A DNA stretch of 5,303 bases from Methylobacterium sp. (GTDB taxonomy: Bacteria; Pseudomonadota; Alphaproteobacteria; Rhizobiales; Beijerinckiaceae): the NCBI GenBank assembly GCA_020252865.1, contig JADCCH010000301.1:1-5303 (forward strand). The letters are read 5' to 3'. The notes below the pieces were generated by a model. The model did no database searches and was not told the DNA's origin. It saw only the letters and a program-made list of their open reading frames with translations. The position numbers and the translations under genes were made by a program. Numbering within the stretch: position 1 is the first letter of the stretch; every line of letters starts with the position of its first letter. Positions 1 to 5,303 of this stretch are shown one piece after another.

Positions 1-473
1 CAATGGATGCAGCGCGTCATCACGGTCTTCACCAGCGGGCCGATATCCTTGTTCTCCACCGCGCGCTTGTCCTCGGAATAGCGCGAGGCATCCTTGCCAT
101 AGACCATCGCCTGGTCCTGCAGGTCGCATTCGCCGCCCTGATCGCAGATCGGGCAATCGAGCGGGTGGTTGATGAGCATGAACTCCATCACGCCCTCGCG
201 CGCCTTCTTCACCATCGGCGAGCGGGTGAAGATCTGCGGCAGCGCGCCATCCGGCCCGCCGCGCAGGTCGCGCACGTTCATCGCGCAGGAAGCCTGGGGC
301 TTGGGCGGCCCGCCCTTCACTTCCACAAGGCACATGCGGCAATTGCCGGCGATCGACAGCCGCTCATGGTAGCAGAAGCGCGGAACCTCCGCGCCGGCCG
401 CCTCCACCGCCTGCAGCAAAGTGTAATGCGGCGGCACATCGACTTCCGTCTCATCGACGAGGATCTTGGTCAT
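1..473 (-). CDS. nuoG: NADH-quinone oxidoreductase subunit G (NuoG), N-terminal part, cut by the left window edge
   Basis: NuoG is the large iron-sulfur subunit of the complex I peripheral arm and carries electrons from the NADH site toward quinone at the cytoplasmic face. About 157 residues are present, starting [10 protein letters not shown]. The N-terminal ferredoxin-like 2Fe-2S domain shows the N1b ligand pattern at Cys34, Cys45, Cys48 and Cys63 (C-x10-C-x2-C-x14-C). It is followed by the N5 4Fe-4S ligands His103, Cys107, Cys110 and Cys116 in [14 protein letters not shown]. The fragment ends just after RC(155)IH, the beginning of the N4 Cys motif, so the remaining 4Fe-4S clusters and the molybdopterin-oxidoreductase-like domain lie outside the window. 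The ATG overlaps the stop of the upstream DUF2569-type gene as ATGA, and only a weak GAGA lies 7 nt upstream, so translational coupling is likely. Identity is firm from motifs and operon position; the 3' end cannot be seen. Confidence 0.97.
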   Translation of the reverse strand, partial: MTKILVDETEVDVPPHYTLLQAVEAAGAEVPRFCYHERLSIAGNCRMCLVEVKGGPPKPQASCAMNVRDLRGGPDGALPQIFTRSPMVKKAREGVMEFMLINHPLDCPICDQGGECDLQDQAMVYGKDASRYSEDKRAVENKDIGPLVKTVMTRCIH

Positions 474-1090
474 TGCGAAATCTCGCGCGCAAGTGGTTTT
501 TCAGAGGCGGACGCGTCCGCGGAGGTAGGTCTTTCAAACGTGTTCTTTACCCGTTTAGAAAGCCAAAAATACGGAATCCAAATAGCGGCTATCAAAAAAC
601 CGCGAATTGCATCCCGAAGAACGTTCGGATCACTCGGTGTATTTGGGAAGGTGGTCCGAAGAACAGAATCTGCCCAAAAATCGGCAATGCCGGCGCACGC
701 AAGAAGAATATAATGCCAAGTTGCAATCCTAGCTACGCCGCTTTTTGTCTGAAAAATACAATAAAGACAAACAGAGGCGCTTATAATAACCGCTAGTCCC
801 AACAATATTGATGTGGCAATTGGAATTTTGAGTTGATTAATTGGCCCAGAATTTGTCGAAAAAAATGCCTTCACTCCATCAAATTCTGATATGATCTGCA
901 AAAAATTGAAAGTCGTTAACGCAATAGTTCCAATAAACCCAATGATTGGCAAAACAAGCCACCCACCTATACCCGATAGTTCGTTGGGTTGACGTGCTTT
1001 TGCGCGTTTCGCAAAAAAGATAATCGCAGCAAAGGGCAGGCCCACTGCCAGAAGCACGACAATCCAATGCCAGATCGAAGCGGAACCCAT
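470..1090 (-). CDS. DUF2569-like multi-pass inner-membrane protein inserted between nuoF and nuoG
   Basis: This is a predicted integral membrane protein of 206 aa with no known reaction. It resembles the DUF2569 (YdgK-like) family through the early GIGGWLVLP motif (residues 40-48) and the C-terminal block [16 protein letters not shown] (residues 170-185). Hydrophobic segments lie near residues 6-26, 43-66, 89-113, 122-141 and 160-178. Basic stretches KRAKAR, KSGVAR and SKRVK fall on one side, giving a consistent positive-inside topology with a cytoplasmic C-terminus. I chose the ATG at 1090 because GGAG sits 8 nt upstream. A GTG at 1099, overlapping the nuoF stop as GTGA, would add three residues but has GGCGGA directly abutting it. 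The gene begins 5 nt after nuoF and its TGA overlaps the nuoG ATG. Its DNA is much more AT-rich than nuoF or nuoG, suggesting transfer. It is not a standard complex I subunit; a role in assembly or membrane anchoring is only speculation. Confidence 0.85.
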   Translation of the reverse strand: MGSASIWHWIVVLLAVGLPFAAIIFFAKRAKARQPNELSGIGGWLVLPIIGFIGTIALTTFNFLQIISEFDGVKAFFSTNSGPINQLKIPIATSILLGLAVIISASVCLYCIFQTKSGVARIATWHYILLACAGIADFWADSVLRTTFPNTPSDPNVLRDAIRGFLIAAIWIPYFWLSKRVKNTFERPTSADASASEKPLAREISQ

Positions 1091-1095
1091 CACGT

Positions 1096-2403
1096 TCACT
1101 CCGCCGCGACCGGAACCGGCACGGCATCCTCGTGCGGGTTCGCTGCATATTGGTCGATCCTCGCTTCGATCTCGTGCCGGAAATGCCGGATCAGGCCCTG
1201 GATCGGCCAGGCCGCGGCATCACCGAGCGCGCAGATCGTGTGGCCCTCGACGCGGGTGGTGACATCGAGCAGCATGTCGATTTCGCGCTTCTGGGCCCGG
1301 CCCTCGGCCATGCGGTTCATCACGCGCCCCATCCAGCCGGTGCCCTCGCGGCAGGGCGTGCACTGGCCGCAGCTCTCGTGCTTGTAGAAATACGAGATGC
1401 GCGCGATGGCCCGGACAATGTCGGTCGACTTGTCCATCACGATCACCGCCGCCGTGCCGAGCCCGGAGCGGAGCGCGCGCAGGCTGTCGAAATCCATCGG
1501 CGTGTCGATGATCTGCTCGGCCGGCACGCAAGGGACGGACGAACCGCCGGGAATGACGGCCAGCAGGTTGTCCCAGCCGCCTCGGATGCCGCCGCAATGC
1601 GTGTCGATCAGTTCGCGGAAGGGGATGCCCATCGCCTCTTCCACGTTGCAGGGCTTGTTCACATGGCCCGACACACAGAAGAGCTTGGTGCCCACATTGT
1701 TCGGGCGGCCAATCCCTGCGAACCAGCTCGCGCCGCGCCGCAGGATGGTGCCGGCGACGGCGATCGATTCCACATTGTTGACCGTTGTGGGACAGCCATA
1801 GAGGCCCATATTCGCCGGGAATGGCGGCTTCAGGCGCGGCTGGCCCTTCTTGCCCTCGAGGCTTTCGAGAAGCGCCGTCTCCTCGCCGCAGATATAGGCG
1901 CCGGCCCCGTGATGCACGTAGATATCGAACGGATAGCCATGGACATTGTTCTTGCCGACGAGTTTCGCGGCATAGGCCTCGTCGACGGCCTTCTGCAAGG
2001 CGATCCGCTCGGCGATGTATTCGCCACGGATATAGATATAGGCCGCGTGCGCGCCCATCGCGAAGCTCGCGATCAGGCAGCCCTCGATGAGCAGATGCGG
2101 ATCATGCCGCATGATCTCGCGATCCTTGCAGGTGCCAGGCTCGGATTCATCGGCATTCACAACGAGATAATGCGGGCGGCCGTCATTCACCTTCGGCATG
2201 AAGCTCCACTTCATGCCCGTGGGGAAGCCCGCGCCGCCGCGACCGCGCAGGCCGGAGGCTTTCATCTCGTCGATGATCCAGTCCCGCCCCATCGAGAGGA
2301 TGTGCCTGGTGCCATCCCAGTTGCCCCGTTTCAGGGCGCCCTTGAGGCCCGGATCCTGAAGTCCGTAGAGGTTCGTGAAGATGCGATCAGAATCGTGAAG
2401 CAT
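1096..2403 (-). CDS. nuoF: NADH-quinone oxidoreductase subunit F (NuoF), NADH/FMN-binding
   Basis: NuoF oxidises NADH and passes electrons via FMN to cluster N3 at the tip of the complex I peripheral arm in the cytoplasm. The 435-aa length is typical. The glycine-rich [13 protein letters not shown] (residues 54-66) and the [14 protein letters not shown] region (from residue 83) form the FMN/NADH site. [19 protein letters not shown] at 166-184 is the second conserved nucleotide-binding signature. The SLBB-like middle part follows. The N3 4Fe-4S ligands are Cys345, Cys348 and Cys351 in [13 protein letters not shown], plus Cys391. The ATG start gives the family-typical [14 protein letters not shown] opening. 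It lies 2 nt after the stop of the lipoprotein gene with only a weak GGAT upstream, so it is probably coupled to that gene. The protein ends in a short Ala/Val/Pro tail. Nothing is missing or broken. In most genomes nuoF directly follows nuoE; here a lipoprotein gene separates them. Confidence 0.98.
   Translation of the reverse strand: MLHDSDRIFTNLYGLQDPGLKGALKRGNWDGTRHILSMGRDWIIDEMKASGLRGRGGAGFPTGMKWSFMPKVNDGRPHYLVVNADESEPGTCKDREIMRHDPHLLIEGCLIASFAMGAHAAYIYIRGEYIAERIALQKAVDEAYAAKLVGKNNVHGYPFDIYVHHGAGAYICGEETALLESLEGKKGQPRLKPPFPANMGLYGCPTTVNNVESIAVAGTILRRGASWFAGIGRPNNVGTKLFCVSGHVNKPCNVEEAMGIPFRELIDTHCGGIRGGWDNLLAVIPGGSSVPCVPAEQIIDTPMDFDSLRALRSGLGTAAVIVMDKSTDIVRAIARISYFYKHESCGQCTPCREGTGWMGRVMNRMAEGRAQKREIDMLLDVTTRVEGHTICALGDAAAWPIQGLIRHFRHEIEARIDQYAANPHEDAVPVPVAAE
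1099..1102 (-). promoter_or_regulatory. Ribosome binding site deciding the DUF2569 gene start
   Basis: GGAG on the minus strand lies 8 nt upstream of the ATG at 1090, inside the 3' end of nuoF. This favours the ATG over the GTG at 1099, whose first base forms the last base of this GGAG. Confidence 0.6.
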
Positions 2404-2405
2404 GC

Positions 2406-2930
2406 TCAGATCCGGTTCGGGTTGGAGAGAACGGCCTTCGCCACTTCCCCCGCCCTGGTTTCGACTTCGGTCACGTAGAATGCGTCCTCGCGGAAAGTAT
2501 CGCGCGGTGAATCATAGGAAATTCGGGTGATGACAATCCATTTTCCGGCTGGAAGGTCGGAAAATCGGAAGCGTCCGTTCTGGTCGCACTGGGTCTGGCG
2601 CAAGGCCGCGCGATGTTCCTCGGTGCGCGCGCTGGCATTGGCGATGCTCGCCCCGCCCTGGCGGATTGACAGCCATTCGCGAAAATAGGGGCTGGCCGGC
2701 GCGAGTTGCACCACCCCACCCGAACAGCGCGCGAGAAAACCGTTCGGTCGGCGGATGAAGGCCTCGCCCGCGATTTCCGCGCTGCCCTTGGCCATCCACG
2801 CCGCATGATCGCTTGCGGAGAAGCGCGCATCCATCTCGCGTTCGCCGCTCAGGCAAGCCGAAAGCGCGGCGAGCGCGATCACCGCGCCGCCGAACCGTTC
2901 TGCCTGCCGAATGCCGTTCCCCCACAGCAT
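2406..2930 (-). CDS. Predicted lipoprotein with carboxypeptidase-regulatory-like segment, between nuoE and nuoF
   Basis: This is a predicted envelope lipoprotein of 174 aa of unknown function. The N-terminus has a basic stretch (Arg8, Arg12), a hydrophobic core [10 protein letters not shown] and a lipobox LSAC, with Cys26 as the lipidation site. The mature part contains [10 protein letters not shown]...[14 protein letters not shown] (residues 55-82) and later [21 protein letters not shown] (116-136). This G-x-F-x-F-x-DLPAG pattern is typical of carboxypeptidase-regulatory-like (transthyretin-like) beta-sandwich domains. Cys69 and Cys115 could pair in the periplasm. The ATG at 2930 lies 4 nt after the nuoE stop, with GAAG 7 nt upstream as a weak ribosome site. 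Longer in-frame starts up to 3176 would overlap nuoE heavily and bury the signal peptide, so I rejected them. The gene ends 2 nt before nuoF. Being an envelope protein, it cannot touch cytoplasmic NuoE or NuoF directly; a role in complex I biogenesis or a merely co-transcribed function are both possible. Confidence 0.82.
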   Translation of the reverse strand: MLWGNGIRQAERFGGAVIALAALSACLSGEREMDARFSASDHAAWMAKGSAEIAGEAFIRRPNGFLARCSGGVVQLAPASPYFREWLSIRQGGASIANASARTEEHRAALRQTQCDQNGRFRFSDLPAGKWIVITRISYDSPRDTFREDAFYVTEVETRAGEVAKAVLSNPNRI

Positions 2931-2934
2931 TGCC

Positions 2935-4068
2935 CTACTTCGCCCCCCTGGGCTTGTCGCCGACGGCGTTTTCAGGCCGCCAGCCGGTCGCGAGCTTCTT
3001 CGCCTGCCCGATCCAGTCATCGCGCCGGGCGCGGCCCCTGAAGCCCTGGAGGTTCTGGTCGACCCAGGCGAGATTTTCCGGCGTCCAGACCGCGATCTGG
3101 TCGAAATGGAAAATGCCCATGCGGTTGAGCATGGCGCCCAGCTTCGGCCCGACGCCCCAGATGAGTTCGAGGTCATCGGACTTGCCGGCGCGAGCCTCTT
3201 TCAACAATTCCGGTTTGAACTCATCGCCGACGGGCGCAGGCTCGGCCACCTTGGCGGGCGAGGGCTTCGCTGCGGGCTTGGGTTCTGCAGCTTTCGGCGT
3301 GGTGACGACCGGTGCATTCGGAGCCGGCGGGGGTGCCGCAGCGGGAACGCCAGCCACTTTCGCGGCCTCCGCAGCCTTGGCCGCTTCTTCCCTGGCCCTG
3401 GCCTGCGCCTTCACGCGCTCGTCGAAGGCCTTCTTCCAAGAACCGATGGCTGAGCCATCATAGAGGCTCGCATCCTGCAGCGTCCGAATCGCGCCGGCCG
3501 GCTCGGAGGCGCGACGGCCCGATTGCGGGCCCTTCCTCACCGGCTTGCCGGCCGCCAGATCGTCCAGCAGCTTTGCGAAAATCTCCGGGGTGAGATCCTC
3601 GAAATAATCGTCATTGATCTGCACCATCGGCGCGTTGCAGCAGGCGCCGAGACACTCCACCTCGAGCCAGGAGAACTTGCCATCGGCGGTGACGTGGCGC
3701 TGCTCGCCGATCTTCTCGTGCAGCACCTTCTTCAGGTCCTGCGCACCCATGCAATGGCAGGGCACGGTGCCGCAGAGCTGGATGAAATGCTCGCCCACCG
3801 GCTCGAGATTGAACATCGAATAGAAGGTCGCGACCTCGACGACGCGGATCGGCGGCATCTCCAGCACCTCGGCGACATGTTCGATCGCCGCGCGCGGCAG
3901 CCAGCCGCCGGCCTGCTTCTGGGCCTGCCAGAGCAGCGGAATCACGGCCGAGGCCTGCCGGCCCGGCGGATATTTCGCGACCTGTCCCTCCACCCATGTC
4001 CGGTTTTCCGGGGTGAAGGCGAAGCTCTTCGGCTGGAACTCGTCCGGAGCAAGGCGGCGTACGGCCAT
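2935..4068 (-). CDS. nuoE: NADH-quinone oxidoreductase subunit E (NuoE) with long C-terminal extension
   Basis: NuoE is the 2Fe-2S (N1a) subunit that pairs with NuoF in the NADH dehydrogenase module. The 377-aa protein is far longer than E. coli NuoE (about 166 aa). Residues 1 to about 175 are the conserved part: helical N-domain (VIPLLWQAQKQAGGWLP at 42-58), then the thioredoxin-like domain with N1a ligands Cys99, Cys104, Cys139 and Cys143 in CGTVPC and CLGAC. Residues about 212-240 are charged and Ala-rich (likely helical). Residues 240-280 form an Ala/Pro/Lys linker. Residues about 283-362 form a small domain with LELIWGVGPKLGAMLNRMGI, resembling a helix-hairpin-helix or DUF4332-like fold, ending in RDDWIGQAKKLATG. 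Comparable tails occur in other alphaproteobacterial NuoE proteins. The ATG at 4068 has GAGGA 6 nt upstream and gives the typical MAVRRLAPDEFQP opening; an in-frame ATG at 4110 is a poorer choice. The stop lies 4 nt before the lipoprotein gene. Confidence 0.96.
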   Translation of the reverse strand: MAVRRLAPDEFQPKSFAFTPENRTWVEGQVAKYPPGRQASAVIPLLWQAQKQAGGWLPRAAIEHVAEVLEMPPIRVVEVATFYSMFNLEPVGEHFIQLCGTVPCHCMGAQDLKKVLHEKIGEQRHVTADGKFSWLEVECLGACCNAPMVQINDDYFEDLTPEIFAKLLDDLAAGKPVRKGPQSGRRASEPAGAIRTLQDASLYDGSAIGSWKKAFDERVKAQARAREEAAKAAEAAKVAGVPAAAPPPAPNAPVVTTPKAAEPKPAAKPSPAKVAEPAPVGDEFKPELLKEARAGKSDDLELIWGVGPKLGAMLNRMGIFHFDQIAVWTPENLAWVDQNLQGFRGRARRDDWIGQAKKLATGWRPENAVGDKPRGAK

Positions 4069-4070
4069 CG

Positions 4071-4118
4071 TCAATCCTCGGCATCGGCCGCGCGCGTGTT
4101 CGCGGCGCAACGGCTCAT
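4071..4118 (-). CDS. Possible 15-aa leader ORF directly upstream of nuoE
   Basis: An ATG at 4118 opens a 15-codon frame (MSRCAANTRAADAED) whose TGA ends 2 nt before the nuoE ATG. GAGG lies 5 nt upstream of this ATG within GAGGGTGAT, a fair Shine-Dalgarno match. The arrangement would let ribosomes be handed on to nuoE, whose own ribosome site lies within the leader. The peptide shows no attenuation signature such as a run of one amino acid. It is also in frame with the upstream small secreted gene, so it may simply be the tail of an open frame interrupted by one stop. This is a speculative call. Confidence 0.2.
   Translation of the reverse strand: MSRCAANTRAADAED
4075..4079 (-). promoter_or_regulatory. 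Ribosome binding site of nuoE
   Basis: GAGGA on the minus strand sits 6 nt upstream of the nuoE ATG at 4068. It selects this start over the in-frame ATG at 4110. It also lies inside the possible leader ORF that ends at 4071, so translation of that leader could affect access to it. Confidence 0.7.
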
Positions 4119-4198
4119 ATCACCCTCGCCGGCCGGAGCAACCCTCCGAACGGCGGAATGTCCCAAATCCCCCACGGCTTCTGCGGGCGGTCCTGCTC

Positions 4199-4264
4199 CC
4201 GCCTCAGAAGCACAGGCCCAAGGCGGCTTGCCGCCCCAGAACTTGCCGCCTCAGAAACAGAGGC
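4199..4264. repeat. Imperfect 19-bp direct repeat pair around the end of the small secreted gene
   Basis: On the plus strand, CCGCCTCAGAAACAGAGGC (4246-4264) recurs as CCGCCTCAGAAGCACAGGC (4199-4217), with 17 of 19 bases matching at a 47-bp offset. Because 47 is not a multiple of three, the second copy lies in a different frame. There it reads GLCF followed by stop, echoing the SLCF-stop terminus of the real gene. It looks like local duplication in the spacer, not a mobile element. Confidence 0.6.
4227..4256 (-). repeat. Tandem 15-bp direct repeat overlapping the stop codon of the small secreted gene
   Basis: Read on the minus strand, two adjacent 15-bp units differ at one base: TTCTGAGGCGGCAAG (4256-4242) and TTCTGGGGCGGCAAG (4241-4227). 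The units are in frame with the small secreted gene. In the first copy codon two is the gene's TGA stop; in the second it is TGG (Trp). The unit therefore duplicated across the gene end, with one substitution either creating or removing the stop. A related 19-bp copy lies further downstream. Confidence 0.8.
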
Positions 4265-4571
4265 TCGTGGCGCGCGGCGCCTGGCTCTGATCTCTTTCGA
4301 TGCGCATCAGGCAGGTGCGAACCTCGCCTGCCCGCTGCAGCATCACCACGAAGCCATTGGCGCGATCGGAAGCGCGCTCCATGGCCTTGATCTCGAAACC
4401 CTGGCGCGTGAGCGCCTCCATACTCACCATCGGCGGCTGGCCACCCGGCGCCGGCTGGCCTGGAGGCCGGGGCGCTTGCGTGGGCGGCGGCAGCGTGAAG
4501 GGGTCCGGCGTCTGTGCCTGCGCCACGCCGGCAACCAGCATGCACAGCAGAAGGATGCTTGCCGCCCTCAC
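4251..4571 (-). CDS. Small predicted secreted/periplasmic protein between nuoD and nuoE
   Basis: This is an unrecognised 106-aa protein. It starts with a GTG at 4571 that overlaps the nuoD stop as GTGA, with a strong GAGGTG ribosome site 5 nt upstream. The N-terminus is a good signal peptide: Arg2, hydrophobic core [10 protein letters not shown] and a probable AQA cleavage site at residues 17-19. A Pro/Gln/Gly-rich linker (about 22-48) follows. A compact C-terminal part then has [16 protein letters not shown] (51-66) and [22 protein letters not shown] (72-93), which reads like a conserved folded core with two beta strands. The only cysteines in the mature form are Cys87 and Cys105. ATG codons further in would lose the basic start of the signal peptide. 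A longer in-frame reading up to 4934 is just antiregister through nuoD. Tight coupling to nuoD supports expression; its function, and whether it aids complex I, is unknown. The stop lies inside a tandem repeat, so the C-terminus may vary between strains. Confidence 0.72.
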   Translation of the reverse strand: MRAASILLLCMLVAGVAQAQTPDPFTLPPPTQAPRPPGQPAPGGQPPMVSMEALTRQGFEIKAMERASDRANGFVVMLQRAGEVRTCLMRIERDQSQAPRATSLCF

Positions 4572-5303
4572 CGGTCCACCTCGCCGAACACGATGTCGAG
4601 CGAACCGAGGATCGCCGAGACATCCGCCAGCATGTAGCCCTTGCACATGAAATCCATCGCTTGCAGATGCGCGAAGCCGGGCGCGCGGATCTTGCAGCGA
4701 TAGGGCTTGTTGGTGCCATCCGCCACGAGATAGACGCCGAATTCGCCCTTGGGCGCCTCGACCGCCGCATAGACCTCGCCAGCCGGCACGTGGAACCCTT
4801 CGGTGTAGAGCTTGAAATGGTGGATCAGCGCTTCCATCGAGCGCTTCATCTCGCCGCGCTTTGGCGGCACGATCTTGCCGTCGAGCGAGGAGATCGGCGT
4901 CTTGCCGGCGGGCTCGCGCAGCTTCTGGCAGCATTGCTTCATGATGCGCGCGGACTGGCGCATCTCTTCCATGCGGATGCAGTAGCGATCGTAATTGTCG
5001 CCGTTCCTGCCGACCGGAATATCGAAGGCAAGTTCAGAATAGCACTCGTAGGGCTGCGCGCGGCGCAGATCCCAGGCCGCACCCGAACCGCGCACCATCA
5101 CGCCCGAAAAGCCCCATTTCCAGGCATCCTCGAGGTTCACGATGCCGATATCGACATTCCGCTGCTTGAAGATTCGGTTATCCGTCAGCAGCCCCTCGAG
5201 ATCGTCGCAGAGCGTCAGGAACGGGTCGCAGAAGGCCTCGATATCGTCGATGAGATCGGGCGGGAGATCCTGATGCACCCCGCCGGGCCGGACATAGGCC
5301 GCA
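4568..5303 (-). CDS. nuoD: NADH-quinone oxidoreductase subunit D (NuoD, 49 kDa-type), C-terminal part, cut by the right window edge
   Basis: NuoD is the 49 kDa-type subunit, related to the large subunit of NiFe hydrogenases. With NuoB it forms the quinone-reduction site at the base of the peripheral arm. The visible part is 244 residues, beginning [14 protein letters not shown] at the window edge; the valine there is a GTG codon and not a start, because the frame continues through the edge. Recognisable blocks are [17 protein letters not shown] (fragment residues about 70-86), [14 protein letters not shown] (about 94-107), [21 protein letters not shown] (about 144-164), [13 protein letters not shown] (about 202-214) and the family-typical C-terminus [14 protein letters not shown]. 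The conserved N-terminal His-containing loop that lines the quinone pocket is outside the window. The stop overlaps the next gene's GTG start by 4 nt. Identity is secure and no defect is seen. Confidence 0.97.
   Translation of the reverse strand, partial: AAYVRPGGVHQDLPPDLIDDIEAFCDPFLTLCDDLEGLLTDNRIFKQRNVDIGIVNLEDAWKWGFSGVMVRGSGAAWDLRRAQPYECYSELAFDIPVGRNGDNYDRYCIRMEEMRQSARIMKQCCQKLREPAGKTPISSLDGKIVPPKRGEMKRSMEALIHHFKLYTEGFHVPAGEVYAAVEAPKGEFGVYLVADGTNKPYRCKIRAPGFAHLQAMDFMCKGYMLADVSAILGSLDIVFGEVDR
4577..4582 (-). promoter_or_regulatory. Ribosome binding site for the small secreted gene, inside nuoD
   Basis: GAGGTG on the minus strand lies 5 nt upstream of the GTG start at 4571 and within the last codons of nuoD (the Glu-Val of GEVDR). 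It is the best Shine-Dalgarno match in the window and is the main support for the GTG start. Confidence 0.6.

Noticed and set aside
3..713. Plus-strand open frame opposite nuoG and the DUF2569 gene
   Set aside because: It is antisense to the intact N1b and N5 cluster coding of nuoG and changes composition where the underlying minus-strand gene changes. No motif was recognised.
1132..2478. Long plus-strand open frame of about 448 codons
   Set aside because: It runs antisense to nearly all of nuoF, whose motifs are unmistakable. Its Arg/Ala/His-rich composition is typical of a reverse-frame shadow in GC-rich DNA.
2406..3176. Longer start for the lipoprotein gene (256 aa)
   Set aside because: The extra N-terminus is an out-of-frame Ser/Arg-rich reading of nuoE, and it would place the signal peptide and lipobox in mid-protein. 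The ATG at 2930 is the sensible start.
2935..4110. nuoE start at the ATG at 4110
   Set aside because: It adds 14 Arg-rich residues unlike the family. The ATG at 4068 has GAGGA at 6-nt spacing and gives the usual MAVRRLAPDEF opening.
4222..4235. GC-rich hairpin (GGCGG stem, 4-nt loop) in the nuoD-side spacer as a terminator
   Set aside because: The stem is only 5 bp, no T-run follows on the minus strand, and termination in mid-operon would cut off nuoE-G. It arises from the GGCGGCAAG repeat.
4072..4250. Internal promoter in the spacer before nuoE
   Set aside because: Reading the minus strand I found no convincing -35/-10 pair; the stretch is uniformly GC-rich with only chance TTG-containing hexamers.
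4251..4253. TGA read through as selenocysteine or by recoding
   Set aside because: No selenocysteine-type stem-loop or redox motif is apparent. A simple stop within a tandem repeat explains the sequence.
4251..4934. 227-codon extension of the small secreted gene back through nuoD
   Set aside because: The extension is an alternate frame of nuoD, and the real gene has a GTG, a ribosome site and a signal peptide at the nuoD end.

Overview
The window is an internal piece of a complex I (NADH:quinone oxidoreductase, nuo) operon. Every supported gene lies on the minus strand, so transcription runs from high to low coordinates. The order is nuoD (3' part, entering from the right edge), a small secreted protein, nuoE, a lipoprotein, nuoF, a multi-pass DUF2569-type membrane protein, and nuoG (5' part, leaving at the left edge). 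The core genes are strongly GC-rich. NuoE carries the long Ala/Pro linker and C-terminal helix-hairpin-helix-like domain seen in alphaproteobacterial complex I. Together these suggest an alphaproteobacterium, with Sphingomonadales my best guess from the general look of the proteins; this is inference, not a search result.

The core genes encode peripheral-arm subunits. NuoE and NuoF (NADH oxidation; FMN, clusters N1a and N3) pass electrons to NuoG (N1b, N5, N4 and further clusters), and NuoD helps form the quinone-reducing site. All recognisable ligand motifs are intact, so the complex looks functional.

The distinctive point is that each of the three junctions D/E, E/F and F/G is occupied by one extra, non-canonical gene whose product is predicted to go to the membrane or beyond it. 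These are a 106-aa protein with a signal peptide, a 174-aa lipoprotein with a carboxypeptidase-regulatory-like segment, and a roughly 206-aa five-helix DUF2569 protein. Most of the genes are packed within 5 nt of each other or overlap by 4 nt, which suggests translational coupling. The exception is the 182-nt spacer between the small secreted gene and nuoE, which holds a tandem 15-bp repeat spanning a stop codon and a possible 15-codon leader ORF.

The DUF2569 gene is visibly AT-rich compared with nuoF and nuoG on either side. It still sits exactly in register with them (5-nt gap upstream, ATGA overlap with nuoG), so it looks like a horizontally acquired or compositionally unusual insertion that has been integrated into the operon. 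No RNA genes, CRISPR arrays, insertion sequences, promoters or convincing terminators were seen, and no gene-free stretch exceeds 182 nt.
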